Source: Natronosporangium hydrolyticum (GTDB lineage Bacteria; Actinomycetota; Actinomycetes; Mycobacteriales; Micromonosporaceae). Taken from it: a stretch of 64,000 bases of DNA. Of this stretch, positions 16,380 through 24,865 are shown one piece after another. Under the pieces are notes generated by a model. The model saw nothing but the letters and a program-made list of their open reading frames with translations, searched no databases and was not told where the DNA came from. The DNA is taken from NCBI RefSeq assembly GCF_016925615.1, contig NZ_CP070499.1:4898001-4962000 (forward strand), in the 5' to 3' direction. The position numbers were made by a program, and so were the translations under genes. How positions within the stretch are numbered: the stretch's first letter is position 1; each line of letters starts with the position of its first letter.

Positions 16380-17810
16380 TCAACCTGTCGTTGCAACACC
16401 GGTCTGTTGGATCGAGCGTAGCTGCTCCTCGAACACCTCGGCCGGGGTGCGCCAGCCGAGGGTTCTGCGGGGCCTGTCGTTGAGCGCCAAAGCGACGGCT
16501 TCGAGGTCGTCGGCGGTCCACCTCGACAGATCGGTGCCCTTCGGGAAGTACTGACGCAGCAGCCCGTTCGTGTTTTCGTTCGTGGGCCGCTGCCAGGGGG
16601 AGTGCGGGTCGGCGAAGAACACCTTCGTGCCGGTCTCGATCGCGAACAGCGCATGGGCCGACAGCTCCTTTCCCCGATCCCAGGTAAGGGTTTTGCGTAG
16701 CTGTTCAGGTAACTGGGTCATCGACGCCGTCAGGGCGGCGTTCATCGCGATCGCGCCGTAACCGCCAAGCGCGGGGCCGTTCTTCACCGGCGGCGTTTCG
16801 CCCCACCCGTCCAGCCGTGGCAGGTGCACCAGAAGCGTGGAGCGGCTGGCGCGTTCCACGACCGTGCCGATCGCCGAACGGCCGGTGCCGATGATCAGGT
16901 CTCCCTCCCAGTGCCCAGGAACGGCGCGGTCGTCGGCTTCGGCCGGCCGCTGGCTGATGACCACATCCGCGGTGACGTGGCCCTGCGGCTTGCTCTGGGA
17001 CCTCGCGCGCGGCTCACGCAACGCACGCCCGGTGCGCAGGCAGGCGACCAGCTCCCGCTTGAGCGCGCCGCGGCCCTCGATGAACAGGGCCTGGTAGATC
17101 GCTTCGTGGCTGATGCGCATGGACTCATCATGGGCGAAGTCGATCCTCAGCCGGTGGGCGATCTGCTCCGGACTCCAGGCCGTCGCCCACCGCCGGTCCT
17201 GCCGGTGCGGCTTGTTCAGTCCCTTCCATGCAGGTGGCCTGGGCCCGGCGACGACTGTGCCATCGGGTCTGCGGACGCTGCCGCTCAGGCGCTCCTGCAC
17301 GTAGTCTCGCAGCCGAGGATTCGACACCAGCTTGGCTGTCTTCGGGCGCTTGGCCGCCTGCTGCGCCTTCCACTGCGCCACCGTGGCCCGGTACTCCTGC
17401 TTGCCGCCCCGTGTCGCCGCGTTACGTCGCAACTCACGCGAGATCGTTCCCGCATCGCGTCCGATGCTGCGGCCGATCTCCCGCACGCCCTTGCCCTGCG
17501 CCCGCAGCAGTGCGATCTCCTCGCGTTCGGCGAATGACAGATAGCGGCCCGAGGGCTCGTCCAGGCTGATCGGCGGCATGCCGCCAGCATGGCGAAACCA
17601 CCGCGCTCCAACCGGCCACGACACGCCAACGTGGAGCGCGGCCTCGACCGTCGTAATCCCCGTCGCGATCAGCCGCCAGAACTCCCGCTGCACAGCACGA
17701 GAGGGCTCAGGCCGACCCGGCGACCGCATCGGCGGCCGCAGCGCCCGGTCCGCCGCCCACTGCCTTCGCGCCCCTTCGGACACCCGCTCCAACTTCGTGT
17801 TCCCGCCCAT
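16380..17810 (-). CDS. IS30-family transposase
   Basis: This 476-residue protein is full length for the family. It has an N-terminal helix-turn-helix (YLSFAEREEIALLRAQGKG, VREIGRSIGRDAGTISREL) and an rve-type DDE core. The catalytic residues are visible in GHWEGDLIIG (Asp), TWDRGKEL (Asp) and RPTNENTNGLLRQYFPKG (Glu). Its stop codon lies inside the left inverted repeat. The protein shows no damage and is probably active. Confidence 0.93.
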   Translation of the reverse strand: MGGNTKLERVSEGARRQWAADRALRPPMRSPGRPEPSRAVQREFWRLIATGITTVEAALHVGVSWPVGARWFRHAGGMPPISLDEPSGRYLSFAEREEIALLRAQGKGVREIGRSIGRDAGTISRELRRNAATRGGKQEYRATVAQWKAQQAAKRPKTAKLVSNPRLRDYVQERLSGSVRRPDGTVVAGPRPPAWKGLNKPHRQDRRWATAWSPEQIAHRLRIDFAHDESMRISHEAIYQALFIEGRGALKRELVACLRTGRALREPRARSQSKPQGHVTADVVISQRPAEADDRAVPGHWEGDLIIGTGRSAIGTVVERASRSTLLVHLPRLDGWGETPPVKNGPALGGYGAIAMNAALTASMTQLPEQLRKTLTWDRGKELSAHALFAIETGTKVFFADPHSPWQRPTNENTNGLLRQYFPKGTDLSRWTADDLEAVALALNDRPRRTLGWRTPAEVFEEQLRSIQQTGVATTG

Positions 17811-17850
17811 CGCACACCTCCGTGATCGAGGTGTTGCGACGACCAGTTGA
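16380..17850 (-). mobile_element. IS30-family insertion sequence
   Basis: Ends tcaacctgtcgttgcaacac (from 16380) and, read inward from 17850, tcaactggtcgtcgcaacac form a 20-bp inverted repeat with three mismatches. A dinucleotide gt flanks both sides (16378-16379 and 17851-17852), compatible with the short duplication of IS30. It has inserted at the edge of an IS3 fragment, beside an IS701 remnant. Confidence 0.85.
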
Positions 17851-17867
17851 GTCCGCCCTGGTTGAGC

Positions 17868-17976
17868 TGGTCACAATGGCGACGCCAGCATCAGCAACGC
17901 CCGGGCCAGCCACTACCGACGCCGAGGCCAGCTCACCCATCGAGCAGCGCCTACGTAACGAACCCGGGCTGCCGTA
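17868..17976 (+). repeat. IS701 3'-end remnant
   Basis: This stretch is nearly identical to the last 110 bp of the IS701 element at 16025-16134, including the right inverted end ccgggctgccgta followed by ctag at 17977, a YTAR target. Only the end of the transposase gene is left; the 5' part is gone, apparently lost before or with the IS30 insertion. It marks a second, older IS701 insertion. Confidence 0.8.
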
Positions 17977-18250
17977 CTAGCTCGACGACGCAACCCGAGG
18001 GAATCCTTCAATCGACAAGGTGGCCTCGGACTGAACCGCCTAGCGAGTAAGTATTAAGCGACGTAGGTCGAAGCCCGCAAGAGCCAGCGTTATAGCCGTC
18101 AATAAGCGCTCGTCACGGCACTGATTGGACCATCCAAGATGGTACGAGATGATCTAGCGGGCACTTCGGTCGCATGTAGAGGAATGATCTACGAGGCTGA
18201 CTCGCGTTTCCTGAGCTTGATCTTTACCTGTGCGGCGGGTCGGGGGTTGG
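17977..18250. other. Non-coding, lower-GC stretch between IS remnants
   Basis: No coding frame or RNA gene is visible. The stretch is more AT rich than its surroundings (for example aagtattaagcgacgtaggtc) and may be old flanking DNA. Confidence 0.4.
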
Positions 18251-18263
18251 TGGACCACCCGGC

Positions 18264-18645
18264 TCAGTCGCTAAGTGATGCCGAGTAGGGCAAGTGGGGG
18301 GGTGCGGTCGCGGAGTGGTGTCGGTTGGCGGCGGCGATGTTGGTGGCGCCGATGAGGCGCAGGACGCTGATGGCGGCGTTTCGTAGGGCGGCCATGACCT
18401 GCGGTCCGGTGCGGGTGCGGATCTGGGATCGGTCCTCGTCGTAGGTGACGTCCCGTACCCAGTTGAGTCTGTTCTCGATGGACCAGTGGCCGCGGATCCA
18501 GGCGGCCAGCTGGACCGGTCGGGTCTGGTGCACGTTCAGGCCGGTGATCGTGTAGACCGTTTCGGTGGTGAATCGCTTCGGTTGGTGGAGGCGGCGTCTG
18601 TGGCGGCGGACCTGCAACGCCCGGGCAGCATGGGGGAACTCGCGC
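18264..18645 (-). pseudogene. ISAs1-family transposase, C-terminal fragment
   Basis: On the minus strand the sequence encodes FPHAARALQVRRHRRRLHQ, FTTETVYTITGLNVHQTRP, WSIENRLNWVRDVTYDED and the end of an ISAs1 transposase. It is close to the complete copy at 438-1613 but clearly a different lineage. The N-terminal two thirds are missing. The break at about 18645 borders unrelated DNA that leads into a hypothetical gene on the other strand. Confidence 0.85.
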
Positions 18646-18808
18646 ATCGCGCTGCCCCTTCGGCTGGAGACACCCGGAGTTGGCCCGAGCCCAGATTCGG
18701 CCGACGTTGACAAATGGCGGGACGCCCACCCCGCCTTGCGTGAAAGCAGGTCGTCGTCCATCATGATCGGATGATGTTTGACCTGAAGGGCGGCCTCCGC
18801 CCAGTGGC

Positions 18809-20380
18809 ATGACGGCAGCGTGGCGGCTTCCACCCGCCGACGATCAGCGCCCGACCTACCTCGCCCACGCGATCGCACTGACGACCCTGCACGGACCTGG
18901 CCCACTACCCAACGGTGGCTATCCACTACCCGACGAGGACCAGGCCCGGCCACGGCCCATGATGCCCGGGGCCGTCCTCGACGGGGTGCGCACCAACCAT
19001 GGCGGTGTCGACCCCGACCTGCCGGCCGCGGTGACACTCGCTCATCTGATCGACGACCTCGTAACCAACTCGCCCACGACCAACACCCTCGGGCACCTGC
19101 ACGACATCGCCGCCGACCAGGACCTGTTACCGATCGCCGACGCCGTTACCCGCGAGCTGACCACCCGGGACCTGCCCACCGAACGGCTGCGCCAGACCGG
19201 GCGATGGCTAGCCGAGTACAGCACCCGCCGCAACGCAGTCGCCCTGGGTATCCTGCTGCTCGGGCTGGCCGGCGACCACCGCGACCGCGATCTGCTGCTC
19301 CTACTGGGCAGCCTGGAAGACCTCAGCCTCTACGCCGCTGTCGCACTAGCACGCTCACAACCAGACCGCGACCAGGCACTGTTCGACCTGGCCCTGCGGG
19401 TGGCCGGCTGGGGCCGCATCCACACCGTCCACCGACTAGCCGCAACCCACGACCCACAGATCAAGGCGTGGCTGCTGCGCCACGGCTTCCGCAACCAGAT
19501 CATGAACGAATACCTCGCCCACATCGCCGCCACCACCGGCGACCTGCACGCGGCGCTGACCACACCGCCGGTAGACGACGAACTTCTCGACAGCGCCGGG
19601 GACATCCTCACCGCACTATGCCTCGGCGGACCGGCCGAAGACATCACCGACTACCCGGACGCACCACAGACCATCGAACAGTACCTCGCCCTGGCTGCCC
19701 AACGGCCCCCGAACCTGGCCAGGGTCACCGTCGTGCTGCGACTGGGCGAGTTCATCGCCTCCGACCAGGCCGCCCACCTGAACTGGACGGAGATCACCCG
19801 CACCCGACTGCGGCAAACCTGCGACCACCTGGTCCAACGACCCGACTGGCTACTCGCCGTCGACCACGCCATGGACAGCCCGGACCTACCCCACTTCCGG
19901 CTCGCGATCGCGCCGGCCCGGCAACTGGCCATACCCACCCGCACCCGTATCCGCGCCCGCGTGCACCAACACCCCGACGACGCCTACCTCTGGCAGGCAC
20001 TCACCGACGACATCGACGACGTCCTGACCCTCGCCCAGCAACTGCTGCCCCTGGACCGCCTCGCTGGCGGACCCGCTCTTGACGTCGGACTCCGCGCCGA
20101 CCCGCCGCACTACATCCTCGACCTGATCGTCAGCCGCCTCAACGGCCACCCGGGCAAGGGCTGGCCGCTGATCAGAGTCGCGATGGGCAATCCCATCATC
20201 CGCAACCGCAACATGGCCGTCCGCGCCCTCACCGCCTGGCCCCCAGAAACCGTCCCGGACCACATCGTTACCACGCTACGGCGAGCAAGCCTCCTCGAAC
20301 CCGACCCCGCCATCCGCGACACGATGCACCAACTGCTGTCTACATGGACCACCCACGACGAACGCCACACCCCCGAATAG
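18809..20380 (+). CDS. Large hypothetical protein with HEAT-like helical character
   Basis: This 523-residue protein is almost wholly alpha-helical. It has leucine-rich paired-helix stretches (for example RRNAVALGILLLGLAGDHRD, RDLLLLLGSLEDLSLYAAVA, IRNRNMAVRALTAWPPETVP), as in HEAT or armadillo-type repeat scaffolds. There is no signal peptide or membrane segment. The opening PPADDQRPTYLAHAIALTTL with GAVLDGVRTNHGG is distinctive but I cannot assign it. It begins 164 bp after the ISAs1 fragment and has no obvious operon partners. A protein-protein interaction role is an inference from the fold type only. Confidence 0.6.
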   Translation: MTAAWRLPPADDQRPTYLAHAIALTTLHGPGPLPNGGYPLPDEDQARPRPMMPGAVLDGVRTNHGGVDPDLPAAVTLAHLIDDLVTNSPTTNTLGHLHDIAADQDLLPIADAVTRELTTRDLPTERLRQTGRWLAEYSTRRNAVALGILLLGLAGDHRDRDLLLLLGSLEDLSLYAAVALARSQPDRDQALFDLALRVAGWGRIHTVHRLAATHDPQIKAWLLRHGFRNQIMNEYLAHIAATTGDLHAALTTPPVDDELLDSAGDILTALCLGGPAEDITDYPDAPQTIEQYLALAAQRPPNLARVTVVLRLGEFIASDQAAHLNWTEITRTRLRQTCDHLVQRPDWLLAVDHAMDSPDLPHFRLAIAPARQLAIPTRTRIRARVHQHPDDAYLWQALTDDIDDVLTLAQQLLPLDRLAGGPALDVGLRADPPHYILDLIVSRLNGHPGKGWPLIRVAMGNPIIRNRNMAVRALTAWPPETVPDHIVTTLRRASLLEPDPAIRDTMHQLLSTWTTHDERHTPE

Positions 20381-20820
20381 TCCCCGATCTGCCGACATGG
20401 CCCCGAGCAAACATCAAGCTACCGCCACGTTCACCTGCCGGAAATGCGTGACGCGGTCAGAGACCTCGTGGCCGCCGGTGGCGCTCGGTCAGACAGTGCT
20501 TGGTGTGTCGGGTCTTCGGGGACACTGGTTGAGGCAAGGACCGCGCGCTCGCGGTCGCGGAGACATAGCCTGCCTGGCAAGCCACCCCGGATGCTCGTTA
20601 ACGGGCTGCCGGCAGCGCAGGCGATGCGGCTGGCGTGCCTCGGCCCGCGCGAGGCGGGACCGGCCAGGTGATGCCTATCGCGGTGGGTGCGGCTGGCCGA
20701 TGGCGAGAGTCCGACAGCAACGCCACCGAGTTCGCATCTGCGGTGGCCGACACTGGCCGGCAATCGCCCGTACACTGACCGAATCGGCGACCCCGTGGGC
20801 CGTGTGCTTCATTTGCCCTC
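20381..20820. other. Intergenic stretch without a supported gene
   Basis: A plus-strand frame at 20444-20671 (75 codons) is rich in Arg and Ala with no ribosome site and looks non-coding. No RNA gene or IS end is recognised. It may hold the promoter of the DUF6308-like gene at 20821. Confidence 0.4.
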
Positions 20821-21558
20821 ATGGTCTTGCAGAACTGCTACGCTGGAGAATACGGGTGGATCGTGGGCGATGAATGCCTTGAACTACCACTGCCGGATGG
20901 CTGGCAACGAGCACGCTCGAGCGACCTGGAATACGCAAGGCAGGTGACGCTGCGCGCTCTAGCGGAAGAACCCGCCGCCCGCAGGCTCGCTCTGTACTAC
21001 GACCCCGATGGCGGCTTCGCCGGTCCGACATTCCTCGGTATCGAGAACGACCCCAGGGCCATAACGGCAGCAGACTGCTTCGCTATGTCGCTGCTTGGCG
21101 GGCTGAGAGTCCATCCACGGGAGGCACGACGCTTGTTGGGCCAAGAAACGCACCAAGCTGCGGTCCAGGAAGCACTCCGAAACACGCCTGAAGACGTACG
21201 ACTTGAGGATGCCACGGCCGCCGCGCTCGAAGCCGCCGCTACGCTGTACATGGCGGTTCGAGCTGCCCTCAAAGGCGCGGACGCACGAGCCGCCGATGGC
21301 TGGGTTCGAGCGACCAAGCTGTGCGCCCGCAAGCGTCCGTACCTGATTCCAGTGCGGGACACGACGGTGCGGAAACTGCTCAACCTGGAGCAGTATCGCA
21401 ACTACGAGATCGACTGGCAGGTCTACCGTTGCTTGTTGCGCGACAGCCAGATCGCCTCACGACTCGATCAAGCGATTATGAACGTGGCACTGCCGATCAA
21501 TGACCCACGGTTGAGGGTGCTAGACGTAATCCTGTGGTGTGAGGCAACGAACCTCTAA
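20821..21558 (+). CDS. DUF6308-like protein
   Basis: This protein of about 245 residues contains GFAGPTFLGIENDPRAITAADCFAMSLLGG in its first third. This resembles the DUF6308 pattern of a GxxF segment, then a P-x-ITxxD core followed by a helical C-terminal half, as I recall the family from actinobacteria. Later landmarks are RKRPYLIPVRDTTVRKLL and ending DPRLRVLDVILWCEATN. Start choice is open: ATG 20821 or GTG 20863, neither with a strong ribosome site. It stands alone. The family has no assigned function. Confidence 0.65.
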   Translation: MVLQNCYAGEYGWIVGDECLELPLPDGWQRARSSDLEYARQVTLRALAEEPAARRLALYYDPDGGFAGPTFLGIENDPRAITAADCFAMSLLGGLRVHPREARRLLGQETHQAAVQEALRNTPEDVRLEDATAAALEAAATLYMAVRAALKGADARAADGWVRATKLCARKRPYLIPVRDTTVRKLLNLEQYRNYEIDWQVYRCLLRDSQIASRLDQAIMNVALPINDPRLRVLDVILWCEATNL

Positions 21559-22232
21559 TCGGCCGACATGCACGGCATCGGCGTCGTCGACAGCCTCACC
21601 ACCGTGCCCGCCAAGATCGGCGCACCGATCCTCACGGCGTGGAATCCGACTTGGGCCAAGACCACTGCTCTTTGCCGCGTGCGCCTCGCTGACCTGCTAC
21701 TTCAGCCCTTTGGCTGCCGGGTGGGAAACGTCGCCTGCCCGCCAGGCAGTGCCCAGCCGTTGATGGTTGCGGTCCCGTCGTCGCAGACCGCCCAACTGGT
21801 GCCGTCCTGCCCGGGCGCCCTGTTGGACCATCCAGGGACGACGAACTCGAAACGAAGGCCACCCACTGGAGACGGCCTTCCAGGCCAGCCTCGGCAACAT
21901 CCCCGCGTCGGCGGCAACCGGTCGCCGTCCACACCTCCGGACTCGGCAACCGACACACCTTCGGCGGCGTTAACCACGCCACCTTCGGCACCGCCCGTTA
22001 CCTTTTGATCGTCCCCAGCCGGGGACTCCTCGGTCGCCCGGCCCGGTATGACTTACCGCCCCTGTCGTAGCCATGATCCGGGGGGGTGTTGTCGCCGGGT
22101 CGGGTGGCGTCGGCCGACCGCTGATAGGGACCAGGCCACCCCGCACCGGGTAGGTCTCCTCGTAACGTGGCTGCCGGCAGTCCGACGCCCAGACCCGCGA
22201 CCGAGGCCCACCGAGGCGAGGAGTCCACAGAA
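21559..22232 (+). other. Non-coding region leading into an IS110-type transposase
   Basis: No convincing gene is present at 21559-22010. From about 22013 to 22232 the sequence is G/C rich, with paired words such as gtccccagccggggac (a short hairpin at 22013-22029) directly upstream of an IS110 transposase start. In the IS110 family the 5' non-coding end encodes the bridge RNA that guides target choice, so a bridge-RNA gene could lie here. The exact IS end cannot be fixed. Confidence 0.35.
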
Positions 22233-22667
22233 ATGCACGGCCAGTACGAGGTCTTCCTGGGACTGGACGTCGGCAAAGACGAACACCACGCGGTCGCGTT
22301 GGGCCGCGACGGCACGAGGCTCCACGACGCACCGCTTCCCAACAACGAAGCCAGACTGCAGACCCTGTATGACAAGCTCGCCCGACACGGCACCATCCTG
22401 GTGGTGGTTGACCAGCCCGCCTCCATCGGCGCCCTGCCGGTGGCGGTAGCCCGTGCCGGCGGACACCAGGTGGCCTACCTGCCAGGGCTGGCCGTGCGCC
22501 GCATCCCCGACCTGCACCCGGGCACCTCAAAGACCGACGCCCGCAGACGCGCCGAAGCGGCACGAGGTGGTGAGCACCGGCTATCACCACCGGCTGGACC
22601 AGCGCCTCCGCTGCCCCGACCTGCCCGTTCTCAAGGCACGCTGAGGCCGATGGCTAGCTACTCTTGA
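22233..22667 (+). pseudogene. IS110-family transposase, N-terminal fragment
   Basis: From the ATG at 22233 the frame encodes the RuvC-like DEDD domain of IS110: VFLGLDVGKDEHHAVAL with the first Asp, VVVDQPASIGALPVAVARAG with the next acidic residue, and HPGTSKTDAR with the third. Family similarity stops at about 22545, before the fourth acidic residue and the serine-containing C-terminal domain. The remaining codons are unrelated. Only about a quarter of a 400-residue enzyme is left, so it is inactive. Confidence 0.85.
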
Positions 22668-22959
22668 GCGGCCCGGTGCGTTGGCGCTCGACCCTGGCGG
22701 CCGCGTCGCGGAGCGGCTTGTCCTCGGCCACCCGCTGCATCACCGCAGGCCACTCCCACCTGACCTCCGGCCCCGGCTGGCGCCGCATCCAACCGAACAT
22801 CGATCGCGGATCGTCGTTGAGCGCAGCCGGTGGGATCGGCGGAACCTCGCCCTCTGCGGCATCGACAAGAGCCATATAGAAGTTGACTGTGCCGGTAGTA
22901 CCGCGGTCTCCCCAGTTCACACCGTCGGCGCGGTAACGCGACACGGCCGGCAGCGGCAC
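22654..22959 (-). CDS. Hypothetical protein, probably the C-terminal piece of a split gene
   Basis: The 101-codon frame has good coding character, with VNWGDRGTTGTVNFYMALVD, PPIPPAALNDDPRSMFGWM and VRWEWPAVMQRVAED. It begins exactly where an ISAs1 fragment ends, with no ribosome site at the GTG. On the other side of that fragment, in the same direction, the 26-residue coding-like stretch at 23098-23176 may be the original N-terminus. No family is recognised and the product is probably not functional. Confidence 0.5.
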   Translation of the reverse strand: MPLPAVSRYRADGVNWGDRGTTGTVNFYMALVDAAEGEVPPIPPAALNDDPRSMFGWMRRQPGPEVRWEWPAVMQRVAEDKPLRDAAARVERQRTGPLKSS

Positions 22960-23097
22960 CAGCCGCGCCGGCGGCGTTGTCGATCGCGGTCGACGGCAAA
23001 CTGCTGCGGGGTGCCCGGCTAACTGCCGGCGGCAGGTGCACTTGTTGTCGGCCTACGAGGTCGCCAGCGGCATGGTGTTGGCCTAGGTCGCCGTCGT
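22960..23097 (+). pseudogene. ISAs1-type transposase, small internal fragment
   Basis: The plus strand reads SIAVDGKLLRGARL and then, after a frame change, HLLSAYEVASGMVLA, which is the region around the first catalytic Asp of ISAs1 transposases. It differs from the other ISAs1 copies in the window. Both ends are abrupt and no inverted repeat remains. It separates two minus-strand pieces of a hypothetical gene. Confidence 0.65.
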
Positions 23098-23176
23098 TAC
23101 TTTGGTTTCGAAATGGCTCGGTCGCCAGCTTGTAGGCTTCCTCCAGCGAACTCCAATCGCCACCCAGGGTCACCAC
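23098..23176 (-). pseudogene. Possible N-terminal piece of the split hypothetical gene
   Basis: From a GTG or its neighbour at 23173-23176 the minus strand reads VTLGGDWSSLEEAYKLATEP followed by FRNQ, with normal codon use for this genome, until it meets the ISAs1 fragment. Together with 22654-22959 it would make a protein of about 120 or more residues. This is an inference from position and orientation; no homology is claimed. Confidence 0.35.
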
Positions 23177-23210
23177 AAGCTAAGAAGGCAGACTGCGGTC
23201 GTTAAGTACG

Positions 23211-23558
23211 CTAGTCGACGACTAGCACGATCCCGCACACCAGGATCACGAGGAACAGGATTCCTGCGCCGATCAGGTGCTTTGGGCTGCGCCACTGCCG
23301 GGCGACGTTCTCTTTAACGGTGCGGTCACTGTCTGGTTCTCGACCTGGGTCGAATTGGTAGCCCTGTTGTTCCAGGTTGGTGATCGCTTTAGCGATCTGG
23401 CCGATGGTGGCGAAGTCCCGCTCGGCGGATGGGGCCCCGCCGCGGCGGAACATGTAGACGTACATCCGGTAGCCGGCTTCGTGGCGGATTACCTCGAAAC
23501 GGGGGCCGGCTGCGGACACCCACACGCCGGTGGGTTCGTCATCATCGGGGGTGGTCAT
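23211..23558 (-). CDS. Hypothetical protein with a C-terminal membrane anchor
   Basis: This 115-residue protein has a soluble N-terminal domain (VWVSAAGPRFEVIRHEAGYR, MYVYMFRRGG, FATIGQIAKAITNLEQQGY). It ends in a single hydrophobic helix (about 95-115, LIGAGILFLVILVCGIVLVV), so it is a tail-anchored membrane protein. The ATG at 23558 gives a clean start; upstream codons in the same frame are arginine-rich and non-coding. It lies downstream of two other minus-strand hypotheticals and may share their transcript. Confidence 0.6.
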   Translation of the reverse strand: MTTPDDDEPTGVWVSAAGPRFEVIRHEAGYRMYVYMFRRGGAPSAERDFATIGQIAKAITNLEQQGYQFDPGREPDSDRTVKENVARQWRSPKHLIGAGILFLVILVCGIVLVVD

Positions 23559-23605
23559 GTTCGCACCGTAGCGAATCTGGCACGTCGCGAGTTGCGGAAG
23601 GTCCG

Positions 23606-23926
23606 TCAACGCGGCGGTGGGCCGCTGCCAAGGAGTTCGACTGCCGTTCCTCCGGCGCAGATGCCTTCCAGGACAGCGCGGGCGCTTCGGCCGTCGGGTA
23701 GACGCACCCCGACGTTGCCCACCTCGAACGCTCGCATCGCCTCGGCATGCGAGTCGAACGTGGCGGTACCGGCCCACTGCTTCCCAGGGTCGGAGATCCA
23801 GAGTGCGACGTGAATTTCGCTGGCTTCGCGGCCGTGGATAAGCGTGGCCGGCCCTTCGTATATCACGCGGTCGAGGATACCGGAGCCGGCGGCCTGCTCG
23901 CCGATCACGGCGGGCCACCGACTCAT
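23606..23926 (-). CDS. Hypothetical protein (DUF4873-like opening)
   Basis: This 106-residue protein reads DRVIYEGPATLIHGREASEI, then VALWISDPGKQWAGTATFDS and VRLPDGRSARAVLEGI, giving a beta-rich single domain. The YEGPATL opening recalls DUF4873-type domains, but I am not certain. Its ATG follows directly on the stop of the gene before it (TAA at 23927-23929) with no gap, so the two are one transcription unit. Function unknown. Confidence 0.58.
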   Translation of the reverse strand: MSRWPAVIGEQAAGSGILDRVIYEGPATLIHGREASEIHVALWISDPGKQWAGTATFDSHAEAMRAFEVGNVGVRLPDGRSARAVLEGICAGGTAVELLGSGPPPR

Positions 23927-24775
23927 TTACGATGAGCCTGCGCTCACCCGATACAGCGTGATCGCTTTGTCAAGCATCGTCTTCGCCACCCTGGCCCAGC
24001 CCAACATCAGACCTATGTCCAGCGAGTAGTAACCCAGCCCAATCCCTGGATAGAGATCAGCGACCTTCTGTCGAGCAAGCGCCGAGTTGGTCGAGCTCTC
24101 TTGCCCGTGGGCAAGACCACTGCATGCAGACCAGGTAGCAGCGGCTACATCCTTGCCCATGCCAACGATCTCTCCAGCCTCTTCAACAACCTTCTCGTAG
24201 CCGAACGATCCAAGCAGCACCGTTGCCGCGTTCCAATCGGTCTTCTTACAGTCGTCCGGCTTGCACCAGCCGGCGGCGAACAGCGCCTGGACCACCTGCT
24301 GACGCATCTCTTCCTCGGTCTTGGGGAGGGTCACCCCGAGCCTGTCGTACAGGCCATAGGTTGGATGAATCTCCTTCCATGCCAGCCTGAGACGGTTGAC
24401 TATCCGGTCTGTCGAGTCCTTCGGGCCAAGCAGCCACACAGCTGTGGCCGCGTTCTCCAACGCAGCGCGGACCAGCGTCGGTTGGCCGTACCTGTGGACG
24501 GCGACGCGGGCTTTGGATTGTCCTTCCCAGGTGACATTTAGGCTGCTACGGAGGCAACCCATGGTGTCGATGCCCGCCGAGATCCCGAGGGCGGCCTGGG
24601 CGCTCAGTGCGTAGCGACTGCCGATGCGCCGGTCGTCGTCCGCGAGCTGCGAGCCTTCTTGGACCATCCAGAGGCCGGCCTTCGGATCACTAACAGCCCC
24701 TTCCCACTCAGATAAGGACGAGTCAAGCAGGGATAGCAGCTCGCAAAGATGGCGGCTACTTTCCTCAGGTACCAT
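23927..24775 (-). CDS. Conserved hypothetical helical protein
   Basis: This 282-residue protein is mostly alpha-helical. Landmarks are YGQPTLVRAALENAATAVWL, IVNRLRLAWKEI, YEKVVEEAGEIVGMG and WSACSGLAHGQES. Similar layouts (helical bundle with RAALE...AxWLL and a late S-x-L-x-HG motif) occur in uncharacterised actinobacterial proteins. No signal peptide; a weakly hydrophobic helix lies near 250. The ATG at 24775 has a ggaga ribosome site. GC content is moderate. It is the first gene of a likely two- or three-gene unit with the next hypotheticals. Confidence 0.65.
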   Translation of the reverse strand: MVPEESSRHLCELLSLLDSSLSEWEGAVSDPKAGLWMVQEGSQLADDDRRIGSRYALSAQAALGISAGIDTMGCLRSSLNVTWEGQSKARVAVHRYGQPTLVRAALENAATAVWLLGPKDSTDRIVNRLRLAWKEIHPTYGLYDRLGVTLPKTEEEMRQQVVQALFAAGWCKPDDCKKTDWNAATVLLGSFGYEKVVEEAGEIVGMGKDVAAATWSACSGLAHGQESSTNSALARQKVADLYPGIGLGYYSLDIGLMLGWARVAKTMLDKAITLYRVSAGSS

Positions 24776-24865
24776 CGGGTCTCCACTCTGGGCAGCAGTT
24801 GAGTGTCCGGCATACGGCGCCGAGAGAAATCATCAGTTCCCGGCACCCGGATCCCCCTCCTCAGT

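Noticed and set aside
18820-20082. 420-codon Arg/Pro/Thr-rich frame opposite in phase to the helical hypothetical gene
   Set aside because: Composition is that of a +2 shadow in GC-rich DNA; the 18809 frame has the codon bias and helical pattern of a real protein.
20444-20671. 75-codon gene before the DUF6308-like gene
   Set aside because: No ribosome site, Arg/Ala-rich composition and no conserved motif.
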